Position numbers and translations under genes: made by a program. This document shows, one piece after another, positions 9,286-18,024 of a stretch of 64,000 bases of DNA. The stretch's first letter is position 1. Every line of letters begins with the position of its first letter. The notes beneath the pieces are model-generated. The model saw only the letters and a program-made list of their open reading frames with translations. It did not search any database and was not told where the DNA came from. The stretch lies in the NCBI GenBank assembly GCA_003797895.1, contig RKQB01000001.1, positions 1 to 64,000 on the forward strand, in the 5' to 3' direction. This DNA comes from Cyclobacteriaceae bacterium YHN15. Lineage in GTDB: Bacteria; Bacteroidota; Bacteroidia; Cytophagales; Cyclobacteriaceae.

Positions 9286-9633
9286 TTAATTTTCTTTTCT
9301 TTTCCTGAAAATAAAATTCCTTAAAAATTTCTGGAAAGAATCCAATATACTTTTTGCATCCTTAAGAAAATAGATAAAGACAAAGATCAATAGATAAATA
9401 AGAGCGACGTATAAAAAGCCTTTATAGGTTGAATACATCAACTCACTTAAATAAAATGCAAGTGAAAAGCTTGCGAAAAGCAAAATCATGACAGAAACAG
9501 TGGCCATCAGAAGCAATAAAAAAATTCTGGCCAGAACAGTGGAAAGCTGTTCACTTATCTCATCTTGAATAAGTTGGATCCTTACTTCTACCAACTGTTT
9601 TATAGTTTGGATAATTTCAGAAATATTTAGCAT
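9286..9633 (-). CDS. Phage-holin-family (Holin-X type) membrane protein
   Basis: A 115-residue protein with an amphipathic N-terminal helix (about 1-30) and two strong membrane segments (about 35-57 and 70-92) closed by a basic tail (RKRKEN). This matches the holin superfamily III / putative Actinobacterial Holin-X proteins, which in Bacteroidota are chromosomal envelope proteins and not evidence of a prophage. First gene of the three-gene minus-strand unit ending with GGGP synthase. Biological role is not established. Confidence 0.75.
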   Translation of the reverse strand: MLNISEIIQTIKQLVEVRIQLIQDEISEQLSTVLARIFLLLLMATVSVMILLFASFSLAFYLSELMYSTYKGFLYVALIYLLIFVFIYFLKDAKSILDSFQKFLRNFIFRKRKEN

Positions 9634-9687
9634 AAAAACCCAATGTTTTGGTGAATGTAAACCACAATATACATCAAAAAGCCGGCA

Positions 9688-10299
9688 TCAAAAATTTTCC
9701 GAGGTTTCAGATGCTTCGTTTTCTTGGTAATATTTGAAAGTCAAAACGGCTTCAATCGCTTGCTTAATGGCTATGTTAATAGGCATTTGTTCTGAGGTCA
9801 ATTGAAAGTCAATGTTATATAATTTAGAATAAGTGTCACTGCTTGAAGGAACAGGCATAGATCCGTTTATTTCTATAGAGGCCCTTTCGTACTGTTCTTT
9901 TTTATTTTCTTTGATTTTTTTGCAGGTAATGATTTCTTTTTTACCCTCTTTGTTCTTTCGGGAAGAGGAACTGAAGAGCCGGCATATTAAGCCCCTGTTA
10001 TTGTAATCAGAGCAAAATCCCATTGCGTTATCAGGAGAAATTGACTTATAAATTATACAATGTTCATGCTCAATGGAACCTTCAAGAAGTTCCAAGGCTT
10101 CCTCCGCTTTTCTTTTTTCATAAAGATCAAAAGCTAAAGGTAAAAATTCCAGAACGGAAGCACTTACTTTTGGATTTGAACAGCAGAAACCACAACCGGA
10201 AAGGCAGGTCAGTTTACTGGCCTCCAGAAAAGCCTTAATATCAACGTCAAGTTCATCAAAGACTTTTCTAACTTCCAGTGATTTTTCCTGAAGATTCAT
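9688..10299 (-). CDS. YkgJ-family cysteine-cluster protein
   Basis: A 203-residue soluble protein. Its N-terminal half carries the cysteine cluster CLSGCGFCC (about residues 32-40), followed by further cysteines in CIIYKS, GFCSDY, LICRLF and TCKKI. This is the YkgJ/UPF0153 arrangement, thought to bind a zinc or iron ion; the enzymatic role is undefined. The ATG at 10299 is the first in frame. It lies upstream of the holin-like gene on the same strand with a 54-base gap, so co-transcription is possible. Confidence 0.85.
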   Translation of the reverse strand: MNLQEKSLEVRKVFDELDVDIKAFLEASKLTCLSGCGFCCSNPKVSASVLEFLPLAFDLYEKRKAEEALELLEGSIEHEHCIIYKSISPDNAMGFCSDYNNRGLICRLFSSSSRKNKEGKKEIITCKKIKENKKEQYERASIEINGSMPVPSSSDTYSKLYNIDFQLTSEQMPINIAIKQAIEAVLTFKYYQENEASETSENF

Positions 10300-10542
10300 G
10301 GTTTCAAATTAAAAGCCTGCGAAGGTAAAAAGAGTTAATAATCAAAACAATAGGTCTTGAAAATGATTTTTAAATCCCCTAACCAGTTGATTAGCAACGC
10401 CTAATAGGTAGTCAAGTCATTTGTTCTTTGAAAGGAAGCCTATGTTTACCAAATATTTCTAAGTTTTTGCCGTTTTATAAGGTAGGTTTGGTACCCTTGA
10501 TTAAATTTATAGCAAATAATTATTTACCTCAATTTAATCATC

Positions 10543-11484
10543 TTGAGACGATATCACCTTTTTATATTGTACAGCTTGATAGCTGTTTTGTTTGGAATTT
10601 TGATTTTTAAGCATTTTGAGCCCCCAATACAAAAAGCTGAACAAGTGGTTATAGAATCATTTGAAGGTGAAAGGATTCAGATGTTGATTCCGGAGCCAAA
10701 GGTCCGGATTTTTGATGTGCCGGATAAAATTTCCTTTGCTGGAGAAACTGTGCCTTTGGAAAAACCGGATGTATTGGAAAGGTTTGAAAGAGAGATTTAT
10801 GTGAATGCTTACTGGCAATCAAATATGATTCTATTGATGAAGCGGTCTGCTAAATACTTGCCTACAATTGAAAAGATTTTAAATGAAAATGGGATTCCCG
10901 AGGATTTTAAATATGTAGCCATGGCAGAATCCGGATTAATGAATGTGGTTTCGCCTGCGGGTGCAAGAGGATTTTGGCAAATTATGCCCGCAACGGCAAA
11001 GGAAAATAATCTTGAGGTAAGCAATGATGTGGATGAAAGATACCATTTGGAAAAATCTACCTTGGCTGCCTGCAAATACCTTAAATCCGCGTACGCAAGG
11101 TTTGGAAATTGGACATCGGTAGCAGCAAGCTACAATATGGGTATTACTGGTTTGAGAAAAAGGAAGGAAGAACAAAGTTTTGAAAACTACTATGATTTAT
11201 TTCTAAATGATGAAACAAGCAGGTATATTTTCAGAATTTTGGCTTTTAAGGAGATCTTTGAGAATCCTGAAAAGTATGGTTACGAATTAAAAAGCAGTGC
11301 TTATTACAAGCAGCCCCTTTATAGGGAATTAAAAGTCAATCAAAATATCCCTAATTTAGCTCAATGGGCCATTCGGCACAATTCAAACTACAAGGAACTG
11401 AAAATCCACAATCCTTGGTTGAGATCTTCCAAATTAACTGTCTCCAAGAACAAAGATTATATCCTTAAAATCCCCATCGATTAA
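10543..11484 (+). CDS. Membrane-anchored lytic transglycosylase (SLT domain)
   Basis: A 313-residue periplasmic peptidoglycan lyase. A TTG at 10543 begins a good signal anchor (MRRYHLFIL, then a hydrophobic run to about residue 22); the next in-frame ATG would remove it, so the TTG start is preferred. The SLT domain is at about 105-235, with the catalytic glutamate in MAESGL followed by SPAGARGFWQIMP, AACKYL and the ASYNMG motif, as in MltD-type enzymes. No LysM repeats follow; the C-terminal 70 residues are unassigned. It cleaves the MurNAc-GlcNAc bond to form 1,6-anhydro ends. Stands alone upstream of uvrA. Confidence 0.88.
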   Translation: MRRYHLFILYSLIAVLFGILIFKHFEPPIQKAEQVVIESFEGERIQMLIPEPKVRIFDVPDKISFAGETVPLEKPDVLERFEREIYVNAYWQSNMILLMKRSAKYLPTIEKILNENGIPEDFKYVAMAESGLMNVVSPAGARGFWQIMPATAKENNLEVSNDVDERYHLEKSTLAACKYLKSAYARFGNWTSVAASYNMGITGLRKRKEEQSFENYYDLFLNDETSRYIFRILAFKEIFENPEKYGYELKSSAYYKQPLYRELKVNQNIPNLAQWAIRHNSNYKELKIHNPWLRSSKLTVSKNKDYILKIPID

Positions 11485-11550
11485 TTTGATTAATTTTAAT
11501 TTTTCGGAAAAACCTTAAGCAGTTAATCCAGTTTTAATGATTGGTAATCC

Positions 11551-11582
11551 TTGGGAAACCCTCAGTTAAATTCGTATTTTTG
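11551..11582 (+). promoter_or_regulatory. uvrA promoter
   Basis: TTG at 11551-11553 and TATTTTTG at 11575-11582 fit the Bacteroidota -33/-7 pair with a 21-base spacer. Transcription would begin close to 11589, only about eight bases before the first ATG. Confidence 0.6.
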
Positions 11583-11596
11583 CAAGCTTAATAGAA

Positions 11597-14452
11597 ATGC
11601 AACCCCCTTCCATGTCCGACCCTATAGTAGAAAAAAAAGAAGAGTTTATCGAAATTTTTGGTGCCAGAGAGCACAATCTGAAAAATATCGATATCTGTAT
11701 TCCAAGAAATAAATTGGTTGTTATTACCGGTCTGAGCGGAAGTGGGAAAAGTTCCCTTGCTTTTGATACCATATATGCAGAAGGGCAACGTAGGTATATG
11801 GAAAGTTTTTCCGCCTATGCCAGGTCATTTTTAGGGGGGATGGAACGACCAGATGTAGATAAAATTAACGGACTTTCGCCTGTAATTTCCATTGAACAAA
11901 AGACTACTTCAAAAAACCCTAGGTCTACCGTTGGTACGGTAACTGAAATTTATGATTTCATGCGTTTGCTTTTTGCGAGGGCTGGTGAAGCATATTCTTA
12001 CCTTTCAGGCCATAAAATGATCAGGCAAACTGAAGATCAAATTATCGAACAGTTGTTTGAAAACTTTAAAGGAAAGAAGGTATACATACTCGCTCCAGTG
12101 GTCAAGGGGAGGAAAGGTCATTATAGGGAGCTTTTTGAACAGATTAGAAAAATCGGGTTTTCCAAAGTTCGCGTTGATGGGGTAGTATTGGAAGTGGTGC
12201 CTAAAATGCAGGTTGATCGGTACAAAATCCATGATATTGAGATAGTGGTGGACAGAATTATTGCTGATGAGGAAGACAGGTATCGCATTACTCAATCTTT
12301 AAAAACCGCATTGCATCATGGAAAAGGAATCATGATGTTACGGGATGAGGAAGGTAAGATCTATCATTTTTCGAAATATCTTATGGATCCCACAACAGGA
12401 TTGTCCTATGATGAACCAGCCCCAAATTCCTTTTCTTTTAACAGTCCCTACGGGGCCTGTATTACCTGTAATGGATTGGGAATTATTGAGGAAATCACCA
12501 AAGAAAGTATTATACCAGATCCATCATTAAGTATTAGCAGAGGAGGGATTGCTCCATTAGGGGATTACCGTGATATTTGGATATTTAAAAAAATTGAGGC
12601 TATTCTCAAGCATTATAAATGCAGCATCAGTACACCCATTGAGAAATTACCTGAAGAAGTAATAGATATTTTACTTTACGGAGATAAAATAGAAGTTGCC
12701 GTGGATTCTGTAAAATATCCTGGAACCCAATGGCATACCACTTTTGAGGGGATTGTAAATTTCCTCCAAAAATATCAGGAAGGAAGTTCTGATAAAATTC
12801 AGGATTGGGTAAGTGAATTTACTACAACTAAGGTTTGTCCGGATTGTGAAGGTTACCGGTTGAAAAAAGAGGCCCTTCATTTTAAAATTGACGACAAACA
12901 TATAGGTGAGCTGGCCATGATGGACATTTCGACGTTAGGCACTTGGTTTGATAGCCTTGAAAATAGGATTTCTGAACGTCAGCAGGTTATTGCTAAAGAA
13001 GTCTTAAAGGAAATTCGTAAAAGGATCGGGTTTCTTTTGGACATTGGCTTGGATTATCTTTCTCTAAACAGACCTCTTAAAACACTTTCCGGAGGCGAAG
13101 CGCAAAGGATCCGTTTGGCTACTCAAATCGGAACCCAATTGGTAGGGGTATTGTATATCCTGGATGAACCAAGTATTGGTCTTCACCAGAGGGATAATGT
13201 GAAGCTGATAAAGGCCTTGCAGGATTTAAGGGATTTGGGGAACTCTGTTCTCGTGGTTGAACATGACAAAGACATGATGATGGAATCGGACTTTTTGGTA
13301 GATATAGGGCCAGGGGCAGGAAGGCATGGAGGACAGATTGTAGCAGCAGGTACACCAAATGAGATTTTAAAGAAAGGGAGTACCACGGCGAAGTATCTAT
13401 CAGGGGAGCTTAAAATCGCAGTTCCCAAAACCAGGAGATCAGGAAACGGAAAAACTTTATTTTTAAAAGGTGCATCAGGTCATAACTTAAAAAATGTAGA
13501 TCTTAAATTGCCCCTTGGAACAATGATTTGTGTGACTGGAGTTTCTGGATCAGGGAAAAGTTCACTGATCCATGAGACTTTGTTCCCTTTATTGAACCAA
13601 TTTTTTTACCGCTCAAAAAAAGAACCACTTTCTTATGAAAAAATTGAAGGATTGAATCATTTGGACAAAGTGATTGAGGTTGATCAATCACCGATTGGGA
13701 GAACTCCAAGATCCAATCCAGCCACCTATACTGGGGTATTTACAGATATCCGGGCATTGTATACCGAATTGCCAGAATCCAAAATCAGGGGGTATAAGGC
13801 CGGAAGATTCAGTTTTAATGTCAAGGGAGGAAGGTGTGAAGATTGTGAAGGCGCAGGCATGAAATTGATTGAAATGGATTTTCTTCCGGATGTACACATA
13901 CCTTGTGAATCCTGTAAAGGGAAGCGGTATAATCGGGAAACCCTGGAAGTCCGTTTTAAAGGAAAATCTATTTCCGATGTGTTGGATATGACCGTAGAGC
14001 AGGCAGTTGAATTTTTTGAATTCCAACCCAAAATCCTACGGAAAATTAAAACATTGAATGATGTAGGACTGGGCTATATTACTTTGGGACAACACGCAAC
14101 CACTTTATCGGGCGGGGAGGCTCAACGTGTAAAATTATCCACAGAATTATCGAAAAAAGATACCGGGAATACCTTTTATATATTGGATGAACCCACCACT
14201 GGATTACATTTTCAAGATGTGGAACACCTCTTGGAAGTATTAAACAAATTGGTTGATAAAGGAAATACCGTTTTGATCATTGAGCATAATATGGATATCA
14301 TCAAAGTGGCTGATCACATAGTAGACTTAGGGCCTGAAGGGGGAAATAAAGGAGGAATGATTGTAGCAGAAGGTACGCCCTTGCAGATTGCAGTTCATAA
14401 AACCAGTCATACGGCAAAATTTTTAAAGGCAGAACTAGATTGGGCACCCTGA
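11597..14452 (+). CDS. uvrA: Excinuclease ABC subunit A
   Basis: A 951-residue DNA-damage sensor that loads UvrB in nucleotide excision repair. It has two ABC ATPase modules: Walker A at about 45 (GLSGSGKSS) and 648 (GVSGSGKSS), with LSGGEAQR signatures and DEP Walker B segments in both halves. Zinc-finger cysteine pairs are visible in the first module (CITC and CPDC) and the second (CEDC and CESC). Length is standard. Two starts are possible, ATG 11597 or ATG 11612; the promoter leaves a very short leader for the first. The first module's finger lies in an insertion usual for UvrA. No uvrB or uvrC nearby. Bacteroidota may carry UvrA paralogues, but this one has all canonical parts. Confidence 0.96.
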   Translation: MQPPSMSDPIVEKKEEFIEIFGAREHNLKNIDICIPRNKLVVITGLSGSGKSSLAFDTIYAEGQRRYMESFSAYARSFLGGMERPDVDKINGLSPVISIEQKTTSKNPRSTVGTVTEIYDFMRLLFARAGEAYSYLSGHKMIRQTEDQIIEQLFENFKGKKVYILAPVVKGRKGHYRELFEQIRKIGFSKVRVDGVVLEVVPKMQVDRYKIHDIEIVVDRIIADEEDRYRITQSLKTALHHGKGIMMLRDEEGKIYHFSKYLMDPTTGLSYDEPAPNSFSFNSPYGACITCNGLGIIEEITKESIIPDPSLSISRGGIAPLGDYRDIWIFKKIEAILKHYKCSISTPIEKLPEEVIDILLYGDKIEVAVDSVKYPGTQWHTTFEGIVNFLQKYQEGSSDKIQDWVSEFTTTKVCPDCEGYRLKKEALHFKIDDKHIGELAMMDISTLGTWFDSLENRISERQQVIAKEVLKEIRKRIGFLLDIGLDYLSLNRPLKTLSGGEAQRIRLATQIGTQLVGVLYILDEPSIGLHQRDNVKLIKALQDLRDLGNSVLVVEHDKDMMMESDFLVDIGPGAGRHGGQIVAAGTPNEILKKGSTTAKYLSGELKIAVPKTRRSGNGKTLFLKGASGHNLKNVDLKLPLGTMICVTGVSGSGKSSLIHETLFPLLNQFFYRSKKEPLSYEKIEGLNHLDKVIEVDQSPIGRTPRSNPATYTGVFTDIRALYTELPESKIRGYKAGRFSFNVKGGRCEDCEGAGMKLIEMDFLPDVHIPCESCKGKRYNRETLEVRFKGKSISDVLDMTVEQAVEFFEFQPKILRKIKTLNDVGLGYITLGQHATTLSGGEAQRVKLSTELSKKDTGNTFYILDEPTTGLHFQDVEHLLEVLNKLVDKGNTVLIIEHNMDIIKVADHIVDLGPEGGNKGGMIVAEGTPLQIAVHKTSHTAKFLKAELDWAP

Positions 14453-14518
14453 TTGACCTATCATTGCCGAAATTGGGCCCTGCTGTAAAAATCATATGTG
14501 GTCACGTCTTGGCTTGGT

Positions 14519-14526
14519 TATATTTG
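14519..14526 (+). promoter_or_regulatory. -7 box of the histidine kinase/regulator operon
   Basis: TATATTTG matches TAnnTTTG perfectly and ends 10 bases before the kinase ATG. No convincing -33 element. Confidence 0.45.
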
Positions 14527-14536
14527 AGATCAAGCA

Positions 14537-15589
14537 ATGAATAGAATTCGATTATATTGGAGTTTGCAGATTTTGGGATGGTCCAGCTTTGCGCTGATCA
14601 ACCTGTTTTTTGTATCCTTGGATAGGGGGATTTCGCCTGTTCAAGTGGGTGCCTTTTCGTCTTTAGCTGCTTTTTATCTGCTCTCAACCCATGGACTCCG
14701 TAAGATTGTAAAAAAATACGGCTGGTTTAACCTGACTTTTAGCCGATTGTTGGTGAATACCTTAATTGCTCTGGGAATCCTTAGCTTACTGAACATGATA
14801 GCCCAGATTATCATCAATCTGATATTTGACACCTTAGATCCTAAGGTAGACTTCAGGCCATTGGTGATTTCGGTCAATATTTTTGTCAGTTTCCTTTTTT
14901 ATGCACTTTGGTCCATGCTTTATTTCCTTTTTCATTTTTTGGATAACTATAACCAATCCTTAAAATACCAGGCCAAAATAAATGAAATCCAACTGAATCA
15001 TTTAAAAAGCCAGCTTAATCCTCATTTCATTTTCAATGCACTGAATTCAGTAAGAGCCTTAGTGGACGAGGATCCCCAAAAAGCCAAACAGGCAATTACA
15101 CAGTTATCCAATATATTGAGATTTTCCCTTATGATGGATAAAAAGAGAACCATTGATTTTGAAAATGAAATCAATACAGTCAAAGATTATCTCAATTTGG
15201 AATCCATACGTTTTGAAGAAAGATTGACTGTAAAGTATGAAATTGAACCTTCTGCCTACGATTATAAAGTTCCGCCAATGATGCTACAAACCATTGTTGA
15301 GAACGCTATCAAACATGGTATATCTAATAGGGTAAAAGGTGGTATTATTGAAATCAAATGTCATGAAGGCATTACTGATGATTTGATCATTCAGGTCAAG
15401 AACAGTGGACAACTTAATCCCCATGGAGTAAATAGAAAAAAAGATGGCGAGGGCCACGGTATCAGTAACACGATTCAGCGATTGAAATTGATTTATGGAA
15501 ACAGATCCTCCTTTAAAATTTTCAATTTTGGTAACGATTTTGTCATAACTGAAATAAAAATTCCAAAACAAACCCTTACATTAGTTTAA
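14537..15589 (+). CDS. LytS/YehU-type sensor histidine kinase
   Basis: A 350-residue membrane sensor. Four hydrophobic helices fill about residues 8-135, followed by a short coiled linker and the His_kinase domain, where His163 in NPHFIFNALN is the predicted phosphorylation site. A HATPase domain follows (N-box LQTIVENAIKHG near 254, glycine-rich GEGHGISN near 312). There is no separate extracellular ligand domain, so the signal is probably sensed in or at the membrane. Its partner regulator starts 12 bases after its stop, so they form an operon. Signal and target genes cannot be read from the sequence. Confidence 0.92.
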   Translation: MNRIRLYWSLQILGWSSFALINLFFVSLDRGISPVQVGAFSSLAAFYLLSTHGLRKIVKKYGWFNLTFSRLLVNTLIALGILSLLNMIAQIIINLIFDTLDPKVDFRPLVISVNIFVSFLFYALWSMLYFLFHFLDNYNQSLKYQAKINEIQLNHLKSQLNPHFIFNALNSVRALVDEDPQKAKQAITQLSNILRFSLMMDKKRTIDFENEINTVKDYLNLESIRFEERLTVKYEIEPSAYDYKVPPMMLQTIVENAIKHGISNRVKGGIIEIKCHEGITDDLIIQVKNSGQLNPHGVNRKKDGEGHGISNTIQRLKLIYGNRSSFKIFNFGNDFVITEIKIPKQTLTLV

Positions 15590-15601
15590 AATTCCAATAA
15601 A

Positions 15602-16339
15602 ATGCGAGCACTTGTAATCGATGATGAAAGATTGGCCAGAAAAGAGCTGATCAACCTGCTTTCCCAATTTGACCATGTTGAAGTGGTTGGTGAGGCCAAT
15701 AATGTTGACGATGCAAAAGAAAAAATCGAATCTTTATCTCCTGATGTGGTTTTTTTGGACATTCAAATGCCCGAAAAAACAGGCTTTGATTTATTGGAGG
15801 AGTTGGACAATGTGCCTCATGTGATTTTTACCACTGCCTATGATGAATATGCCCTGAAAGCATTTCAAGTTAATGCACTTGATTATCTCCTTAAACCTGT
15901 AGAACCAAAAAGACTTGGAGAGGCAATTGAAAGGCTTCAGAAAAAGTTAAGCGAAGCTTCGGAAAGACATGAAGATGCTTCTCTTGCCCATCAAAACAAA
16001 AAGTTGACTTTAGATGATCAGGTTTTTGTTAAAGATGGTGACAGGTGTTGGTTTGTGAAATTATCAAACGTAAGGTTATTTGAATCAGATGGGAATTACA
16101 TCAAAGTGTATTTTGATAACAATAAACCTATGATCCATAAATCATTGAATGCCCTGGATGAAAGATTGGATGAAAAATCATTCTTCCGGGCAAGCAGAAA
16201 ACACATCATCAACCTCAGTTGGGTAGAGGCCATAGAGCCATGGTTTAATGGGGGCTTGGTGGTTACTTTAAAAGGTGGAGACAGAATTGAAGTAAGTAGA
16301 AGACAAGCGGCCAGATTCAAGGATATGATGAGTCTTTGA
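15602..16339 (+). CDS. LytTR-family response regulator
   Basis: A 245-residue regulator: a receiver domain (about 1-118) with acidic pocket DDE near residue 8, phospho-acceptor Asp53 in VFLDIQMP and the conserved Lys in YLLKPVE, then a LytTR DNA-binding domain (about 140-245) with FVKDGDRCWFV and the HIINLSWVEAIEPW segment. It is the cognate partner of the upstream kinase. LytTR regulators bind paired 9-bp direct repeats; none was recognised in this window. Confidence 0.93.
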   Translation: MRALVIDDERLARKELINLLSQFDHVEVVGEANNVDDAKEKIESLSPDVVFLDIQMPEKTGFDLLEELDNVPHVIFTTAYDEYALKAFQVNALDYLLKPVEPKRLGEAIERLQKKLSEASERHEDASLAHQNKKLTLDDQVFVKDGDRCWFVKLSNVRLFESDGNYIKVYFDNNKPMIHKSLNALDERLDEKSFFRASRKHIINLSWVEAIEPWFNGGLVVTLKGGDRIEVSRRQAARFKDMMSL

Positions 16340-16482
16340 TCAAATAATTAACCGGTCAATGACAAAAATCAAGACATTTATTGATTGTCAAAAGTAAATT
16401 TTGTAAATAGGCATATATTCGTTTATATACATAAAAACTTATTTAATAATTTTAATAACGTATTATTTCCCAAGAAGAACCT

Positions 16483-17238
16483 ATGAAAGAGGAAAGAATT
16501 CTTATCGTTGAAGACGATGTTAATATTGCCGAAAATATTGAGGAGATTCTAGAGCTTTTGGGTTATGTTAATATTGACATCGCCAATTCAGCAAATCAGG
16601 CCATCAAAATAGTTAAAAAATATAAACCCGATTTGGTGTTTATGGACATCAAACTTAAGGGTGATAAAGATGGGATCGAATTAGGGGAAATCATCAAACA
16701 AATGATTGAAGTTCCTTTGGTCTATGTTACTTCCTATAGTGACCCTACAATTATTGAAAGGGCCAAAAGGATCAATCCGGCCGGGTTTATTGTAAAGCCT
16801 TTCAACACGAACGATATCCACGCTATTGTTGAAATAGTCCTGTATAATAAGCGTACTAAACCATCCATAGATGCCGTTGCTGCCAAAGCAAAAGATGATA
16901 GCCCCTATCTTGTTACCGATGCGGTTTTTATCAAGGCTGACAATGCTTATGAAAGGGTTCCCTATACAGAAATTTATTATGTCGAAGCCAATGGTAACAT
17001 GGTAACTATTTTTACCAAAAACAGGAACTTTACCATTAGAAAATCCATGAAGGATATGGAGGAAAAGCTCCCATCTCACTTGTTTTTGAGGGTTCAGAAA
17101 TCCTTTATTGTGCAATTGGGCCAAATTGAAAGCTTTAATACCAAAGACATTAATCTGATGTCCGGTGCGGTTGTGCAAGTTGGTAGGCAATATTATAACA
17201 GCTTCTTAGCTAAGCTGAATACCATTACGGAAAGTTAA
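16483..17238 (+). CDS. Second LytTR-family response regulator
   Basis: A 251-residue regulator: a receiver (about 1-125) with EDD near residue 10, Asp55 in VFMDIKLKGDKDG and the switch lysine in FIVKPFNTND, a 25-residue linker, then a LytTR domain (about 150-250). The receiver belongs to the subtype in which the acceptor aspartate is followed by KLKGDKDG, different from the regulator just upstream. It sits 143 bases downstream of that gene with no kinase of its own, so it may be an orphan, a phosphate-sharing partner of the same kinase, or a separate transcription unit. Confidence 0.92.
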   Translation: MKEERILIVEDDVNIAENIEEILELLGYVNIDIANSANQAIKIVKKYKPDLVFMDIKLKGDKDGIELGEIIKQMIEVPLVYVTSYSDPTIIERAKRINPAGFIVKPFNTNDIHAIVEIVLYNKRTKPSIDAVAAKAKDDSPYLVTDAVFIKADNAYERVPYTEIYYVEANGNMVTIFTKNRNFTIRKSMKDMEEKLPSHLFLRVQKSFIVQLGQIESFNTKDINLMSGAVVQVGRQYYNSFLAKLNTITES

Positions 17239-17243
17239 TAAAC

Positions 17244-17273
17244 AAAAAAAAGGTGAGTTAAACTCACCTTTTT
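17244..17273. terminator. Bidirectional terminator
   Basis: An 11-bp stem including A/T ends (17247-17257 with 17263-17273) and 5-base loop, just after the second LytTR regulator and just before the stop of the convergent gene. Confidence 0.88.
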
Positions 17274-17294
17274 CACTTTCAAAAAACCAAACAA

Positions 17295-17660
17295 TCAATT
17301 GAATTCTCCTATAAGGTAAAATTCATGCTTACCATAGCTGGTAAGGATTTTTCCCTTTTTAAAGGTTTCTTTGAACTTCTTTTCCAATTCACTTTTTTCA
17401 CCGTAAAACTCCGCAACAATCTCTCCGTATTTGTTGATAAATGTGATGCTGGGTTCGGTTTTTAGATCTGTAAGCTCAAGTTCTAACAAGGGTAAAATTT
17501 CTTCCTGTATAATTTCAAATCCCTCTTTTATTTCCAAAGGGACTACCTCGTTGATCTGATCAACTTTCGCTTCCGCTTTTGCGCTCCATAAGATTGTCAA
17601 GGCCATTATAAATCCTAAAAAGGCACAGACATTGTTCTGAGTTAAAATAGTTGGTTTCAT
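17295..17660 (-). CDS. Small exported protein of unknown function
   Basis: A 121-residue protein with a signal peptide (hydrophobic run about 12-26, ending AKAEA) and a mature part rich in Glu, Lys and Leu. No catalytic motif or lipobox is visible, and I recognise no family. The segment FINKYGEIVAEFYG near residue 72 is the most structured part. Convergent with the LytTR gene and sharing its terminator. Probably periplasmic. Confidence 0.7.
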   Translation of the reverse strand: MKPTILTQNNVCAFLGFIMALTILWSAKAEAKVDQINEVVPLEIKEGFEIIQEEILPLLELELTDLKTEPSITFINKYGEIVAEFYGEKSELEKKFKETFKKGKILTSYGKHEFYLIGEFN

Positions 17661-18024
17661 TTTATTTTTTAGTTTTAATATTCATGTTTCCGCTACACGC
17701 TACAAAGTGTGATATTAATCATATGCCAAAATCTGGCCCAATTTTATTAAAACACTGATAATCAAATAAATATGAAAAATTTAAAGATTTAATGTGTACG
17801 TATTCGTACATTGTTTTTTAAATATTGATACAGATGTTAAGACAAAAAACCAAGTTGATTTGTTTCAAGATTCAGAAAATAAATTAAAAAAACCGATAGA
17901 AAACGAAATATTCTATCGGTTTATAGGTGTGTTTTTCTTAAATTAAGTTGAAAATTTTATTCCAATTTTCTGCTAACCATTTTATAAGATCAAAGTCCAA
18001 AATACTTGTTTGAGATTCACAAAA
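17661..18024. other. Intergenic region between phoH-like gene and small exported protein gene
   Basis: These 364 bases hold the terminator at 17883-17922 and, nearer 17661, the presumed promoter of the small exported protein. On the minus strand a TTTG / CACTTTG pair about 17 bases apart could be a weak promoter, but TA of the -7 box is missing. The rest is AT-rich spacer. Confidence 0.45.
17883..17922 (-). terminator. Terminator downstream of the PIN-PhoH gene
   Basis: A 12-bp perfect stem (17890-17901 with 17911-17922) which, read on the minus strand, ends in a long T-run. It is about 100 bases after the stop of the PhoH-family gene. Confidence 0.85.

Noticed and set aside
9286..9633. Prophage suggested by the holin-family label
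   Set aside because: No other phage gene is present; these holin-like genes are chromosomal in Bacteroidota.
16681..17190. 169-codon minus-strand frame inside the second LytTR gene
   Set aside because: It is antisense to a clear receiver-LytTR protein, has no recognisable domain, and has no promoter.
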